57,614 nt of DNA from an uncultured Coxiella sp. Lineage in GTDB: Bacteria; Pseudomonadota; Gammaproteobacteria; Coxiellales; Coxiellaceae. The translations under genes and the position numbers were made by a program. The stretch is from contig CACNSC010000011.1 in assembly GCA_902623005.1 (NCBI GenBank), positions 1 to 57,614 of the forward strand. The letters run 5' to 3'. Under the pieces are notes generated by a model. That model did not search any database. It saw only the letters and a list, made by a program, of their open reading frames with translations, and had not been told where the DNA came from. Positions 19,401 to 27,618 of this stretch are shown here, piece after piece; the stretch's first letter is position 1, and every line of letters begins with the position of its first letter.

Positions 19401-19791
19401 ATGATTCAGAGTCAGTTAGAGTAATCAGTTCCACACTGTGTTGAACCAAGCTGTGTAACAAAGCATGCAAATTATCAATGTCATGCGCTAGCGTCGATTG
19501 ATAGCGCCTAAAATCAAGCACAACATGACGATGGCCAGCTGAAAAAAAATGATTCAATTTTTTAAAAATGTCAGTCCAATTTGTACCATGATTAGCGGCG
19601 ATTTGTAGGATGTTTTTGGCTGGGGCTGCAGAATTATTTGGAAATGCTAGTGGTTGTGTTGGCTTGCAAAAATGAAGCACAGCAATTTTATCAGATGACG
19701 TTTGAGCAGAAGTGGTATTTGAAGCAACATTTAAAGAAGCTAGCGATGTTATCTTTTTGATGAAGTACATGCCGCGGTTGGGTTCAATCAT
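13405..19791 (-). CDS. Trans-AT PKS: KR-ACP-KS-KR-ACP-KS
   Basis: 2128 residues from ATG 19791. Domains: KR1 (Rossmann IGGAGAVG near 211-220, active Tyr350 in GQADYAAAN), ACP1 (LGIDS, Ser488), KS1 (VDSMCSGG Cys727, EAHGTGT His862, NIGHLE His899), KR2 (TGGFGEIA near 1236, Tyr1378 in GQADYTVAN), ACP2 (IGMTS, Ser1519), KS2 (VDTACSS Cys1737, ETHGTGT, NVGHLE), and a trailing AT-docking-type linker. It starts with a KR, so KS and DH of that module must sit on another protein, and it ends with a KS lacking a following ACP. The ORF can be extended to TTG 19833, but that codon has no ribosome binding site and would lie about ten bases after the predicted transcription start, so I prefer ATG 19791. Confidence 0.92.
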   Translation of the reverse strand: MIEPNRGMYFIKKITSLASLNVASNTTSAQTSSDKIAVLHFCKPTQPLAFPNNSAAPAKNILQIAANHGTNWTDIFKKLNHFFSAGHRHVVLDFRRYQSTLAHDIDNLHALLHSLVQHSVELITLTDSESSLPLMIYGAALTLEQEYTNFNHRMIIAKTPLNINLREVFKLAFANTSRWLAIDNHTLYRLDWHAVALLNQSTVPQTGNMVVIGGAGAVGSKLVKHLATFHQSRVFILGRRDIDSRMQQQFKKDGVKSYFKVDIEDVNQLTNTLTHIKQKYGDINTIYHLAGVIKDKLFQNKSKDDFTSVIKVKVLGLESLSKVSPIIRPQSVVCFSSLTGVIGNVGQADYAAANAALNRVTQLNQQQPYTSWKVVHWGLWDTKDGMTMQPNASIQPLNTRNALQMLDDFLQNQPGDTAAIYQGDPELLSAPSVTQSQSEHTTLLQTSSQQRADWKQQLASDVMNIVLKKTKFRHLGHDHSLLSLGIDSIIATHIATHLQQYLKQYDNNVKIPKTLLFQHDTVDSIVDYITMNYAEKITASLQKLSESPPKSTSKTLHRKSSQESQCNHLAIVGMAGEFPAADDLISLWDMLKNGRSGITSVPQSRWDWTNDFTPNKNQLDASYCRHGGFLNHADQFDCNFFNITPRDAIKLDPQVRRLLHQSYSALAQCDFLEQSQGNVGVFTSAMYSHYQALSAKDPIDSSFSAIANHLSFYYNYHGPSLCVDSMCSGGLTALHLARNSLLLNECDAAIVAAVNIMPHPGKYRFLSQQQFLSQQGNCSSFGIAADGYVPGEGVIALVVKPLAKAKKDNNRIHGIIRGSAINTTAKRSRFTVPDAQSQAHVIQQALNASQLTCDQITHIEAHGTGTSLGDPIEIEGLNQIFEHTSQTVSVSSIKSNIGHLESAAGLAGIVKTLLQMHFELKVASINCNIINPSISLDHSALEIIQSNVEWKNRQQAVFSGVSAFGAGGSNAHVILESPPADYRFNALPQPFQQFKSQPFWANLSSPQPPRSVDTPHSTNRDESYDTSQIGSVSYSVLKNRPISSPLKRDTLSQNVIILVTKNQYDKLETSSDYSSRIVVCSFDNSSLMETLEKSTKQSVHLINACSLDNETHPARQLKIQFKLAKMLTRVTQPIDHLFIEPSSLHDVEPIFKQSSHHIFRTLALEHRNIRAHNLQVDRNLIEIIELFSTHLIDPSDTYKRYTLRQDQWFVEELSDLKHHSQKSTSLIKQQGIYLVTGGFGEIARLLCASLLRDFNARIICIGRSPLNQTKQQVLEQLSQIHPTIEYHQGDITQRKAMKQLIDYVEQRYSTIHGVIHSACVLHDGLFREKSWNDFIEVIKCKVLGATILDQLTQSIPLDFFVSFSSISSIFGNVGQADYTVANGFLDQFSAHRNKLVKQGHRYGQSLTINWPLWSVETKDLSSASIEFIGESLGIDPLTHQDGVGSFYDLLTQHTHYQVIPVKKKLIESIKPVATELTKTRGKTNQSVLQQVINIIADVTQIDIVDLDTKTSINDIGMTSVALAELASKIETACSISLAPSVFFSHDSIQAIVAYIQKKQQVSIVDSSQSTIVEPTTEKQTNDDDGRFAIIGMDCLLPGGPDPEAFWNFLCNNQSAVKKLSRWSDYDYSGAILDDIAQFDPQFFKLSHREAVLMDPQHRLFLQVAYNALLNACYTPHQLSRVGVFVGVQFNDYQHLTQAHAQTSHPYAATGNSHAMLANRVSYLFDFTGPSETVDTACSSTLVAINRGLLALKQKECDMVLTGATSLLIDPNTTKAAQSMGILSPSFRSATFDRDADGYVRGEGVGAFVIKRLQDAIADRDPIHAVIESIAENHGGRANSLTSPNPKAQKALLKKAYSAPLANQVGFIETHGTGTKLGDPIEIDALKQAFADLSPSRENQSILLGAVKTNVGHLEPAAGIPSIIKSIFILKTGLIPANLHFNSQNPYIELDNSPFKLATQNTMWQNETNRVVGVSCFGFGGSNTHMVLSKPLSTSHQKDQLNHQYPVVLSAQHKDSLASMKRNLMDFLEKHPETPLSSLSFTLCTAREHFKEKFACIAASIDELIVHLSHESDVTHVPYLKDFLDDKSVDWTKHYPHEINKVHLPGYVFHTQAFWVDPNATFVETTHEV

Positions 19792-19894
19792 TGAATCTGC
19801 TTCTAGCTGAATTGCAATTTGTTTACCTTGCAAAGCTTATAACAAAAAAATTATACTTTGAAGAATTTTCTCAAATGGACGAGAGAGGCTTAAA
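19792..19894. promoter_or_regulatory. Divergent promoter region of the PKS cluster with overlapping -10 boxes
   Basis: The only gap between the two PKS operons. Rightward: TTGCAA (19828-19833), 18-base spacer, TATACT (19852-19857). Leftward: TATAAT on the minus strand (19855-19850), with a weak ATTTGA 16 bases upstream. The two -10 boxes share four bases, so polymerase cannot open both at once. A GAGAGG just before the TTG start at 19895 serves the rightward gene. Box assignments are by eye. Confidence 0.6.
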
Positions 19895-22800
19895 TTGTCG
19901 GTCAAAAATCAATCTACTGTTCCTATGCTGAGAACATTAACGCCTCGTTGGCGCTTATTAAAACACAACTTGCCAGCATACCAATCACTCGATCAATCAT
20001 CAATTTGTCTCATTACACCTAACCGCCAAGATGCATTACTACAAGATTTAGAGTCTTTTAATATCACGTCAACCATCGTTTCTCTTACAGACCAAGATTA
20101 TCTCGATACGATGAATGAATGGTGCAATAGCACGGAACATCCAGTGGTTTGTTTTGTGTGCGCAACCGAGGAGCCTGGCAATACTCAAGAACAGTACGGT
20201 AAATTCTTACAACTTCTACAGCTTTTGTCTTCTATTGAAGGTGTTTATTTTTGTGCAGCGGCTCATCGTGCCTTACCTTCCCCAAGTGCTGCAGACGTTA
20301 TCCATCCATTAGATGCAGTTTATCTGGGTATGACACTGACTTGGTCTAATGAGTATCCTGAAAAAGCAATTGCAGCCTTCAACTTAAGCTCGATAAGCAA
20401 AGCGTCCATCGAAACAATAATCAATGCTTCTTTTGAAGAGAGCTTTCGCTCTATCAAACATTATGATGATGAACATTGTTTTTGGGATCAGGAGCTCATT
20501 GCTCATCACGACTTAAAATTAGTTCAACGTAATGGATTCAAACGGCACGGTGTTTATTTGATTATTGGTGGTACTGGTGGTTTGGGTCAAATGATGACGC
20601 AATATTTAGTCGAATCATATGATGCCAAGGTTATTTGTGTGTCTAGGAGAAGTATCAACTACCATCAATCATTTTTTTGCCATCAAAATGTTCTTTATCA
20701 GCAGCTAGATCTGTGCAATGCAGCCCAGGTCATGCAATTTTTCGATGAGAATCAGAACATTGATGGCATCATCCATTCCGCACTGATGCTTGAGGATGCT
20801 CCCATTAGTACAATGACTCAGCTGCAACTTCGATCAGTAATCAGTCCAAAAGTGAATGGTACGTTTAACTTGTTTCCTGTATTAGCTAAACGCCACTTTG
20901 ATTTTGTCGTGTTTTTTTCCTCGATTCAGTCATTCATAGCAAATCCTGGACAAGCGAATTATACCGCAGCCTGTTTATCAAAAGACGCACTTGCCCATAC
21001 CATTCGGTCAGTTTTTGATATCAAGACAGTTGTTATTAACTGGGGATTTTGGGGTGAGATAGGAGTTGTTGCCAAAGACTTCTATCGTCAGCGTATGCAA
21101 AAGCTTGGTATTGGTTCGATTCATCAAAACGAAGGTATTGATATTCTTGAGTACTGCCTAATGCATGATATTAAACAGTTGGTCTGCCTCAAGTGCACTG
21201 ATCAGGCGGCTAACAACATGGGTTTACTACTAAGCAAAGAGACAAATCAGATGGATATCAGCACTCTTGCGATGCAGGCATTAGACGACTATGCGTGTAT
21301 GCGTTTTCATTCGATTGAACTTACTGAGCAGGTGGTTCCTCGTTTTAAATCATTACAGCTGGCATTAGCTGAGATTGAAATAAAAGAATCACCGTCCAAA
21401 GAGCAATTAATTATTAAGTTCCCCGAGTTAAACGGTTATCTGACTTTACTCGAAGCCTGTTTGCAGCAATTTAATGCTATTTTATCAGGTGAGATTGATC
21501 CTCTGACAGTTTTGTTCCCGGCGGGCTCTTTTAGCTTGGTTGAGCCGGTTTATCGAAATAATCCAGTGCCTGATCACTACAACATCATGGTGGCTGAAAC
21601 CGTCAAACAATTAGTCCAGGAGCAATCAGGCCGATTAATTCGCATTTTAGAGATTGGCGCAGGGACCGGAAGTACAACTGAAAAAGTATTACCTGCACTA
21701 AAAGATCAGCCTGTTCAATATACTTTCACAGATCTTTCCCATGCATTTATTCGAATGGCAAAACAGCAGTTTGCTGAATACAGTTTTCTTGACTTTAAGA
21801 TCTTAAACATAGAAGAGCAGTATCAAGCATCTGATCGATATGACATTATCATTGCTACCAATGTGTTGCACGCAACGAGAAACATTGATAAAACTCTAAA
21901 CAACATAACTGCTTTAATGTCAGATCGAGCAACATTAGTTCTCAATGAAATCACAGCAAGGCAAACTTTTGCTACTTTGACATTTGGTTTAACCGAAGGC
22001 TGGTGGCTTGCTGAAGACGACTACCGTATTCCATTCAGCCCATTGCTTAGCGAAGAAAGTTGGCTTGATCGACTGTCTACTAACGGGCTTGTTGTTAAGC
22101 AGTGTCGCGGCTCTGGTGGTCAACATGTGATGACAGCTCAATGGACTGAACCCTCTGAAAATGTCACGACATCATCAGGCGCAGATATTAAACCATTCAA
22201 GCAGCCTATGACGTCACTGGATCAGGAGATCAATATCTGGTTAAAAACCCTCATTTCTGAGGTTTTGCTTACACCAGTTGATGAATTACTTGACAATGTT
22301 CCTTTGCGAGACTTTGGGATTGACTCATTGATTGCACTGGAGCTGCTGTCACCCATTCAAAAAAAAGTAGGGTATGTTCCAGCAACGCTTTTTTTCGAGT
22401 ATCCAACGATCCAATCTTTAGTTGAATATTTATCTACGGAGTTTCCAGCATCATTTGCACATGCAGCTCCTGCGACTTTGGCTAGCTCGAATCTCCCATC
22501 TTCTGTCGATCATCACTATGATCCACAAGCTACAGCTAAGATCATCCAATCAATTATTGCCGATGCCCTGCATCACGAAACATCTCAAATTTCACTGGAA
22601 TTACCTTTTCGTGATTACGGTGTTGATTCGTTAATCTCAATTGAGATCATTGCTCGCTTGAAAAAGCAATTCGGTGACTTGCCGGCAACGCTGCTGTTTG
22701 AATACCCGACAATTCTTACTCTCGCCGAATTTATTGATCACTCAGGCAAATCATCGTTTGAGCCTAATAGTAATCTATCGCCAGACAATACGGCGCTCAA

Positions 22801-25330
22801 ACCACAGCTTACACAGACCCCATTGATCAATTCCGATGAGGATACACTAGCCATTGTTGGTCTCGCGGGTATCTATCCATCAGCCAATGATGAGGCTTCA
22901 TTGTGGCAGTCGCTTGCCAACGGTGTCGATCTTACACAAAACATACCGTGGCAACGGTGGGATTCCACGTTATCGGATTCCAGCTATACCGACAAAGTTG
23001 CATTGATCAATAATATTCAATATTTTGATAACGAATTTTTTAAAATTCCTCCAATCGAGGCTGAGCGAATCGACCCGCAAGAGCGTCTTTTCTTGCAGTG
23101 TACATTTCATGCGTTAGAGGAGTCGGGACTGCGTGTGAGTAAATTATCGGGTACTGAAATCGGCTGTTTTGTTGGTGTTATGAATCATGGTTATTCTTGG
23201 TTAACTCCACGAGATTCATCGTTAAGTTCACCGTCATCATTATTTTGGTCGATTGCCAATCGAGTCTCCTATCAGTTTAACTGGCATGGGCCAAGTCTTG
23301 CTATTGATACGGCTTGTTCTTCATCGCTTTCAGCACTACATGTTGCATCTCAAGCTATCCGTCAAGGCGATTGTGAGATGGCAATTGTTGGCGCCGTTAA
23401 TTTAATTGTACATCCTAGACAAATCGATCAGCTATGTGAATTACACATGTTGTCTCAATCAGGAACATGTAAGCCATTTGGTCATGCAGCAGATGGATTT
23501 GTTGACGGTGAAGGTGTTGTTAGTACAGTTATTATGCCGCTCAGCAAAGCACGTAAAAACCGGCTTAAGATTCATGGTCTGATTCGATCATCAGCAGTAA
23601 ATTCGGGCGGACAATCCAATGGGTATACCGCACCGAATGTTAAAGCACAGACTGCATTGATTAAAAAAGCCTTAGATAGAGCGCAATTAATGCCATCGGA
23701 TATTCATGCTGTTGAGGCACATGGAACAGGAACTGAGCTCGGTGATCCTGTTGAAATATCAGCCCTCACAAGTGCTTTTGCCAGTGCAAAATTACAATCA
23801 ATTCCGATTGGCTCGATAAAGGGTAATATTGGTCATTTAGAATCTGCTGCCGGCTTAGCTTCATTAGTCAAAGTAATTTTACAAATGAAGCACAAGCAGT
23901 TACTGCCGAGTATTCATGCAGAAGTAGAAAACTCACATCTTAATCTTCAGCAGACACCGTTTTATGTGAACAAACACCTAACTGATTGGCAACAACATAC
24001 ACCATATACGGTTTGTCTCAGTTCCTTTGGTGCTGGTGGTGCCAATGCGCATGTTGTCTTGCAATCATATGATGATGACTACGATGAGCCTGATCAGCAA
24101 AACAATCTCGATCAAGTCTATTGTTTCCCAGTTTCTGCACATTCTCTGAAAGCGTTGCAAAATGAATTATTACATTTAAATTGGCTGATATCCTGTAATG
24201 ACAATGTATCGATTAGGGCGATTAGCTACGGCTATTGCTGTGTTCGTGAAGTACGTCAATACCGAGTCGGCTTCATTGCGAACAGCTTGGAAGAATTGAG
24301 AGATCTAGCCCGAAAAAATCTTCAGCATTGGTTTTCTAAGAGAAAAGCTCCGATAGATTCATCAATATCTATTTTAATGGAATCTTTTCTGCAATCGCAT
24401 CAAACGAATCCTCATCTGGCGCAGCAGCTCATCGACTTATTTTGTGCTGGTCATGACGTTGATTTCTCGCTTTGTTTTGAGACTCCCGAACGATCGATAT
24501 TGCCGCGTTATGCATTTGATGCTTTGCCTCATTGGATAGACGCAGAAGAAACTAATTTTAATCAACGACAAGGAATCATTCGTCAACATGTTATGTTTGA
24601 TAATGCGATGGCTCCTGCAGCATTAGCTTTTTCGTTGTTGCGCGAACAGCAACCATTTACCTGTGTCTCACATATCATTTGGAAAAAAATCATTACTGAT
24701 ATCGATGATATTTCATTAGCTGTAGCAGAGGGCGCTTTTGTATTTAGACACAAGGAATCATCGGAGGTGGTCTGTCAGGGAGACTTTACGGCCAGCACTC
24801 AAAATGACATTGCTAAGTTGCCATCGATATATGCCAATCATCCTCATTCACCGTCATTGCAAGAATTGAATCATAGTGATATTTACGACCGTTTTGCTTC
24901 ATATGGATACCAATACGGCGAAGCATTTCGTGTTATTCAACAGGCTCAGGTGAGCCAATACCAGGTTGAAGCAGTGATCTGTGTCAATGATGATTGGGGA
25001 TTTGATTTATCGCCGGTCGTGATTGATGCTTCTCTGCAATGCGCTATTCTCTTCCAAGAGCAAAACAATCACAATCAAGACACACTATTTGTGCCATTTA
25101 TGATTGAGCAATTTACAGTTAACCGGTTACCACAACTGACTGAGCCAATGTATTGTCGCTGTGTTAGACGTGCAACCAGTGATCCAATAAGAGCAATATA
25201 CGATATTGATATTAGTGACGCGCAAGGCGAGCCTTATTTGCTAATGCGAGGCGTTGTGTCAATCAAAACAGCCTTGTCTGAACTGGCTAAAGATCAGATC
25301 ACAACAGTCGATGAGTATGAAATCAATTAG
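19895..25330 (+). CDS. Trans-AT PKS: KR-cMT-ACP-ACP-KS-DH
   Basis: 1811 residues. KR (1-430) has IIGGTGGLGQ (225-232) and active Tyr356 in GQANYTAAC. A C-methyltransferase (about 450-755) has the SAM motif LEIGAGTGSTT (585-595) and adds an alpha-methyl to the chain. Tandem ACPs carry FGIDSL (Ser811) and YGVDSL (Ser912); doublet ACPs are common in trans-AT systems. KS (984-1400) has IDTACSSS (Cys1141), EAHGTGTELGDP and NIGHLE. The C-terminal DH has His1565 (HVMFDNAMAP) and Asp1711 (DASLQ). It begins with reducing domains and ends with KS-DH, so its modules are split across proteins at both ends. Start is TTG at 19895 with GAGAGG upstream. First gene of the rightward operon. Confidence 0.93.
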   Translation: MSVKNQSTVPMLRTLTPRWRLLKHNLPAYQSLDQSSICLITPNRQDALLQDLESFNITSTIVSLTDQDYLDTMNEWCNSTEHPVVCFVCATEEPGNTQEQYGKFLQLLQLLSSIEGVYFCAAAHRALPSPSAADVIHPLDAVYLGMTLTWSNEYPEKAIAAFNLSSISKASIETIINASFEESFRSIKHYDDEHCFWDQELIAHHDLKLVQRNGFKRHGVYLIIGGTGGLGQMMTQYLVESYDAKVICVSRRSINYHQSFFCHQNVLYQQLDLCNAAQVMQFFDENQNIDGIIHSALMLEDAPISTMTQLQLRSVISPKVNGTFNLFPVLAKRHFDFVVFFSSIQSFIANPGQANYTAACLSKDALAHTIRSVFDIKTVVINWGFWGEIGVVAKDFYRQRMQKLGIGSIHQNEGIDILEYCLMHDIKQLVCLKCTDQAANNMGLLLSKETNQMDISTLAMQALDDYACMRFHSIELTEQVVPRFKSLQLALAEIEIKESPSKEQLIIKFPELNGYLTLLEACLQQFNAILSGEIDPLTVLFPAGSFSLVEPVYRNNPVPDHYNIMVAETVKQLVQEQSGRLIRILEIGAGTGSTTEKVLPALKDQPVQYTFTDLSHAFIRMAKQQFAEYSFLDFKILNIEEQYQASDRYDIIIATNVLHATRNIDKTLNNITALMSDRATLVLNEITARQTFATLTFGLTEGWWLAEDDYRIPFSPLLSEESWLDRLSTNGLVVKQCRGSGGQHVMTAQWTEPSENVTTSSGADIKPFKQPMTSLDQEINIWLKTLISEVLLTPVDELLDNVPLRDFGIDSLIALELLSPIQKKVGYVPATLFFEYPTIQSLVEYLSTEFPASFAHAAPATLASSNLPSSVDHHYDPQATAKIIQSIIADALHHETSQISLELPFRDYGVDSLISIEIIARLKKQFGDLPATLLFEYPTILTLAEFIDHSGKSSFEPNSNLSPDNTALKPQLTQTPLINSDEDTLAIVGLAGIYPSANDEASLWQSLANGVDLTQNIPWQRWDSTLSDSSYTDKVALINNIQYFDNEFFKIPPIEAERIDPQERLFLQCTFHALEESGLRVSKLSGTEIGCFVGVMNHGYSWLTPRDSSLSSPSSLFWSIANRVSYQFNWHGPSLAIDTACSSSLSALHVASQAIRQGDCEMAIVGAVNLIVHPRQIDQLCELHMLSQSGTCKPFGHAADGFVDGEGVVSTVIMPLSKARKNRLKIHGLIRSSAVNSGGQSNGYTAPNVKAQTALIKKALDRAQLMPSDIHAVEAHGTGTELGDPVEISALTSAFASAKLQSIPIGSIKGNIGHLESAAGLASLVKVILQMKHKQLLPSIHAEVENSHLNLQQTPFYVNKHLTDWQQHTPYTVCLSSFGAGGANAHVVLQSYDDDYDEPDQQNNLDQVYCFPVSAHSLKALQNELLHLNWLISCNDNVSIRAISYGYCCVREVRQYRVGFIANSLEELRDLARKNLQHWFSKRKAPIDSSISILMESFLQSHQTNPHLAQQLIDLFCAGHDVDFSLCFETPERSILPRYAFDALPHWIDAEETNFNQRQGIIRQHVMFDNAMAPAALAFSLLREQQPFTCVSHIIWKKIITDIDDISLAVAEGAFVFRHKESSEVVCQGDFTASTQNDIAKLPSIYANHPHSPSLQELNHSDIYDRFASYGYQYGEAFRVIQQAQVSQYQVEAVICVNDDWGFDLSPVVIDASLQCAILFQEQNNHNQDTLFVPFMIEQFTVNRLPQLTEPMYCRCVRRATSDPIRAIYDIDISDAQGEPYLLMRGVVSIKTALSELAKDQITTVDEYEIN

Positions 25331-25339
25331 GGTGGCGTT

Positions 25340-26203
25340 ATGTTAGCAGTTATCTTTCCGGGCCAAGGTGCTCAGTTCCCAGGGATGGCACGTGATTTAT
25401 TATCACAGTTTGGCAACATCGTTGACCAGGCCTCGGCAATATTAGGGCAAGATGTGGTTGCACTGTGTGATGGTAGAGAACCTCTGAAAATGAACAGCAC
25501 CGAATACACGCAACCAATTCTTTACTTGGTTTGTGTGTTGGGTTACCTCGCGCAAGATAAGCAAGCTGATTTTCTACTGGGACATAGTTTGGGGCTTTAT
25601 CCAGCCTTGCACATTGCCGGTGTGGTTGATTTTCGCTTAGGGCTGCAACTTGTGATTGAGCGAGCACGATTAATGTCTCAAGTGACACAGGGTGGCATGT
25701 TAGTTGTGTTGGGTTGGCATTACGATAGGCTAGCTGAATTCTTAATAGAGCATGAGTATACCGATATTGATATTGCGAATGATAACACCGCAAACCAACA
25801 AGTGCTTAGCGGTCCTTCGGTTCGACTTCAAGAGGTTGAATTAACTCTGAAAGATCGTGAGGTAAAAACGCTTCGCTTATCGGTGAGTGGTGCCTTTCAC
25901 TCACGCTACATGCAACATGCGATGCAATCTTATTGGAACTACCTTCAATCCATTGAGTTTTTGCAAGGTAAGATTCCGATTCTTTCAAGTACAACTGCTG
26001 AGTGGGTTAAGCCTTCACATTTAATCGAGGAGCTCGCTTATCAACTGGTTCACCCTGTGCGGTGGCGTCAAACAATTACTTACCTATTAACTGCGTATCG
26101 AGATATTTCGTTTCTAGAGATTGGTCCAAAGCCAGTATTAATGCCGATGATCGAGCAAATCAAGGGCGCTGTTTTAACCGGAAATAACACGGAGTTAGTA
26201 TGA
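25340..26203 (+). CDS. Free-standing malonyl-CoA acyltransferase (trans-AT)
   Basis: Loads malonyl units onto every ACP of the AT-less assembly line. The 287-residue protein has the FabD/AT fold markers: N-terminal FPGQGAQFPGM, nucleophile GHSLG (Ser83), ERARLM, and GAFHS (His187), the signature that goes with malonyl specificity. It is a single AT domain without a fused ER or second AT. Located nine bases after the PKS gene and overlapping the next gene by four bases (ATGA), so it is translationally coupled. Its presence, together with five KS domains that all lack integrated ATs, is what defines the cluster as trans-AT. A housekeeping FabD role is unlikely in this context. Confidence 0.93.
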   Translation: MLAVIFPGQGAQFPGMARDLLSQFGNIVDQASAILGQDVVALCDGREPLKMNSTEYTQPILYLVCVLGYLAQDKQADFLLGHSLGLYPALHIAGVVDFRLGLQLVIERARLMSQVTQGGMLVVLGWHYDRLAEFLIEHEYTDIDIANDNTANQQVLSGPSVRLQEVELTLKDREVKTLRLSVSGAFHSRYMQHAMQSYWNYLQSIEFLQGKIPILSSTTAEWVKPSHLIEELAYQLVHPVRWRQTITYLLTAYRDISFLEIGPKPVLMPMIEQIKGAVLTGNNTELV

Positions 26204-27606
26204 AAAAGATTGCAATTATTGGCGGAGGTGCTGCAGGCGTTGGTGCGCTGATCAGTTTAGCCTCACGTCATGATGTTACGCTGTTTGAAAGTTCCGATTA
26301 CCTTGGTGGGCATGCATTTACGTTCACCGATTCATCTAATAGTCCAATTGCAGTTGATCTTGGTGTCGAGTATTTTCATGAAAGATTATCACCAAATATC
26401 TTTTGTTTGTTATCAAACTATAATCTCGACACATATGTCGCGCCACTATCACTGGCTTGCTACCAACAAAATGCTAATCCGGATGATTTTTGGAGTAATT
26501 TGAGGATTGCTGGTAATATGAAGCAAGCGTTTCATCAAGAGATGAACCGTTTTCACAGCGATATGCTGTCAGTGCTTCAGCCTAATCAAACCACGATGAG
26601 TTCCAAAAGTATTGGCGATTTTCTAGATAGTAAACATTATTCAAAAGCCTTTCAGCTGCAGGTCGTACTTCCCATTATGACGATTTTTTCCGGTTGTTTG
26701 GCGCCATCGTTGGATTACTCTTTAACTTACGTCGCGCTTTCATTTTCGATGAATTTATTATCATTTTATTCCAGTTGTCATTGGCGAAAAGTTTCAGGTG
26801 GTATATCGCAGCTTTATCAGGCAATTGTTAATCAGTATTCATCATCAATTCAATTAAATCAGCGCATTGCCAAGGTCACGCACTTCGACCAATACGCTCG
26901 TGTGCATCTTCAAGACGGTAGTATTGCTGATTTTGATGAGGTTATTTTTGCTTGCCACGCGGATCAAGCACTTGCATTGATTCATCAGCCTTCATCAAAG
27001 CAAGAGGCATTATTGGGACACTTTCAATACGTTAATGTGTCAAGCTCACTGCACACTGATGATCAAGCGTTGCAACTGCACTCAACAGGACCTGAATATT
27101 TTCAGTTTGCTCTAAGCGATACGTTGAATCGTCAATTTACAGGTCACCTCTCTCGAGTTAATCATCATTTACTTCCTTATCATGGGACTAAGCCATACTT
27201 TGTCAGCTTTGATGCGGAAAAGCTTCTCGATCAGTCAAAGGTCATGTTAACCAAGCGATGGAAGCTACCTAAATTACGCCCGATTGATCTTCATCAGAAA
27301 ATGCAGATTCGATCAATTCAAGGCAAGCAACACTTTTGGTATTGCGGTACTGACTATTCCATAACGGGCCATGAGGGTGCATTGGTTTCTGGGATGGTGG
27401 TCGGACAGCGTTTGGGTGGTGAATACCCATTTGAGCATGACTGGTTCGCTAACATGCAGTTTCAGACCATTAAATCCTTTATGGGAGTGTATTCAAAAAA
27501 AGGAAAGTTAGCTGCCTCCCTGGGTGATACGTTGTTTGGTGCAATTAAAAAAACCGGAGCGCACCATCATTTTTCACATCGATTTGTTAAAGATATTTTA
27601 TTCTAA
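26200..27606 (+). CDS. FAD-dependent oxidoreductase, flavin amine oxidase fold
   Basis: A 468-residue flavoprotein of the amine-oxidase/phytoene-desaturase-like NAD(P)-binding Rossmann group. The dinucleotide-binding motif IIGGGAAGVGAL is at residues 6-17, followed by an acidic strand end (TLFESSDYLGGHAFT) that binds the FAD ribose. The C-terminal part has the WYCGTDY-like FAD segment (HFWYCGTDYSITGHEGAL, about residues 384-401). It resembles COG2907-type predicted NAD/FAD-binding proteins. The ATG overlaps the acyltransferase stop, so it is part of the operon and probably tailors the polyketide or an intermediate (oxidation or desaturation). The substrate cannot be read from the sequence. 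Confidence 0.82.
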   Translation: MKKIAIIGGGAAGVGALISLASRHDVTLFESSDYLGGHAFTFTDSSNSPIAVDLGVEYFHERLSPNIFCLLSNYNLDTYVAPLSLACYQQNANPDDFWSNLRIAGNMKQAFHQEMNRFHSDMLSVLQPNQTTMSSKSIGDFLDSKHYSKAFQLQVVLPIMTIFSGCLAPSLDYSLTYVALSFSMNLLSFYSSCHWRKVSGGISQLYQAIVNQYSSSIQLNQRIAKVTHFDQYARVHLQDGSIADFDEVIFACHADQALALIHQPSSKQEALLGHFQYVNVSSSLHTDDQALQLHSTGPEYFQFALSDTLNRQFTGHLSRVNHHLLPYHGTKPYFVSFDAEKLLDQSKVMLTKRWKLPKLRPIDLHQKMQIRSIQGKQHFWYCGTDYSITGHEGALVSGMVVGQRLGGEYPFEHDWFANMQFQTIKSFMGVYSKKGKLAASLGDTLFGAIKKTGAHHHFSHRFVKDILF

Positions 27607-27618
27607 AGGAGATAATCA

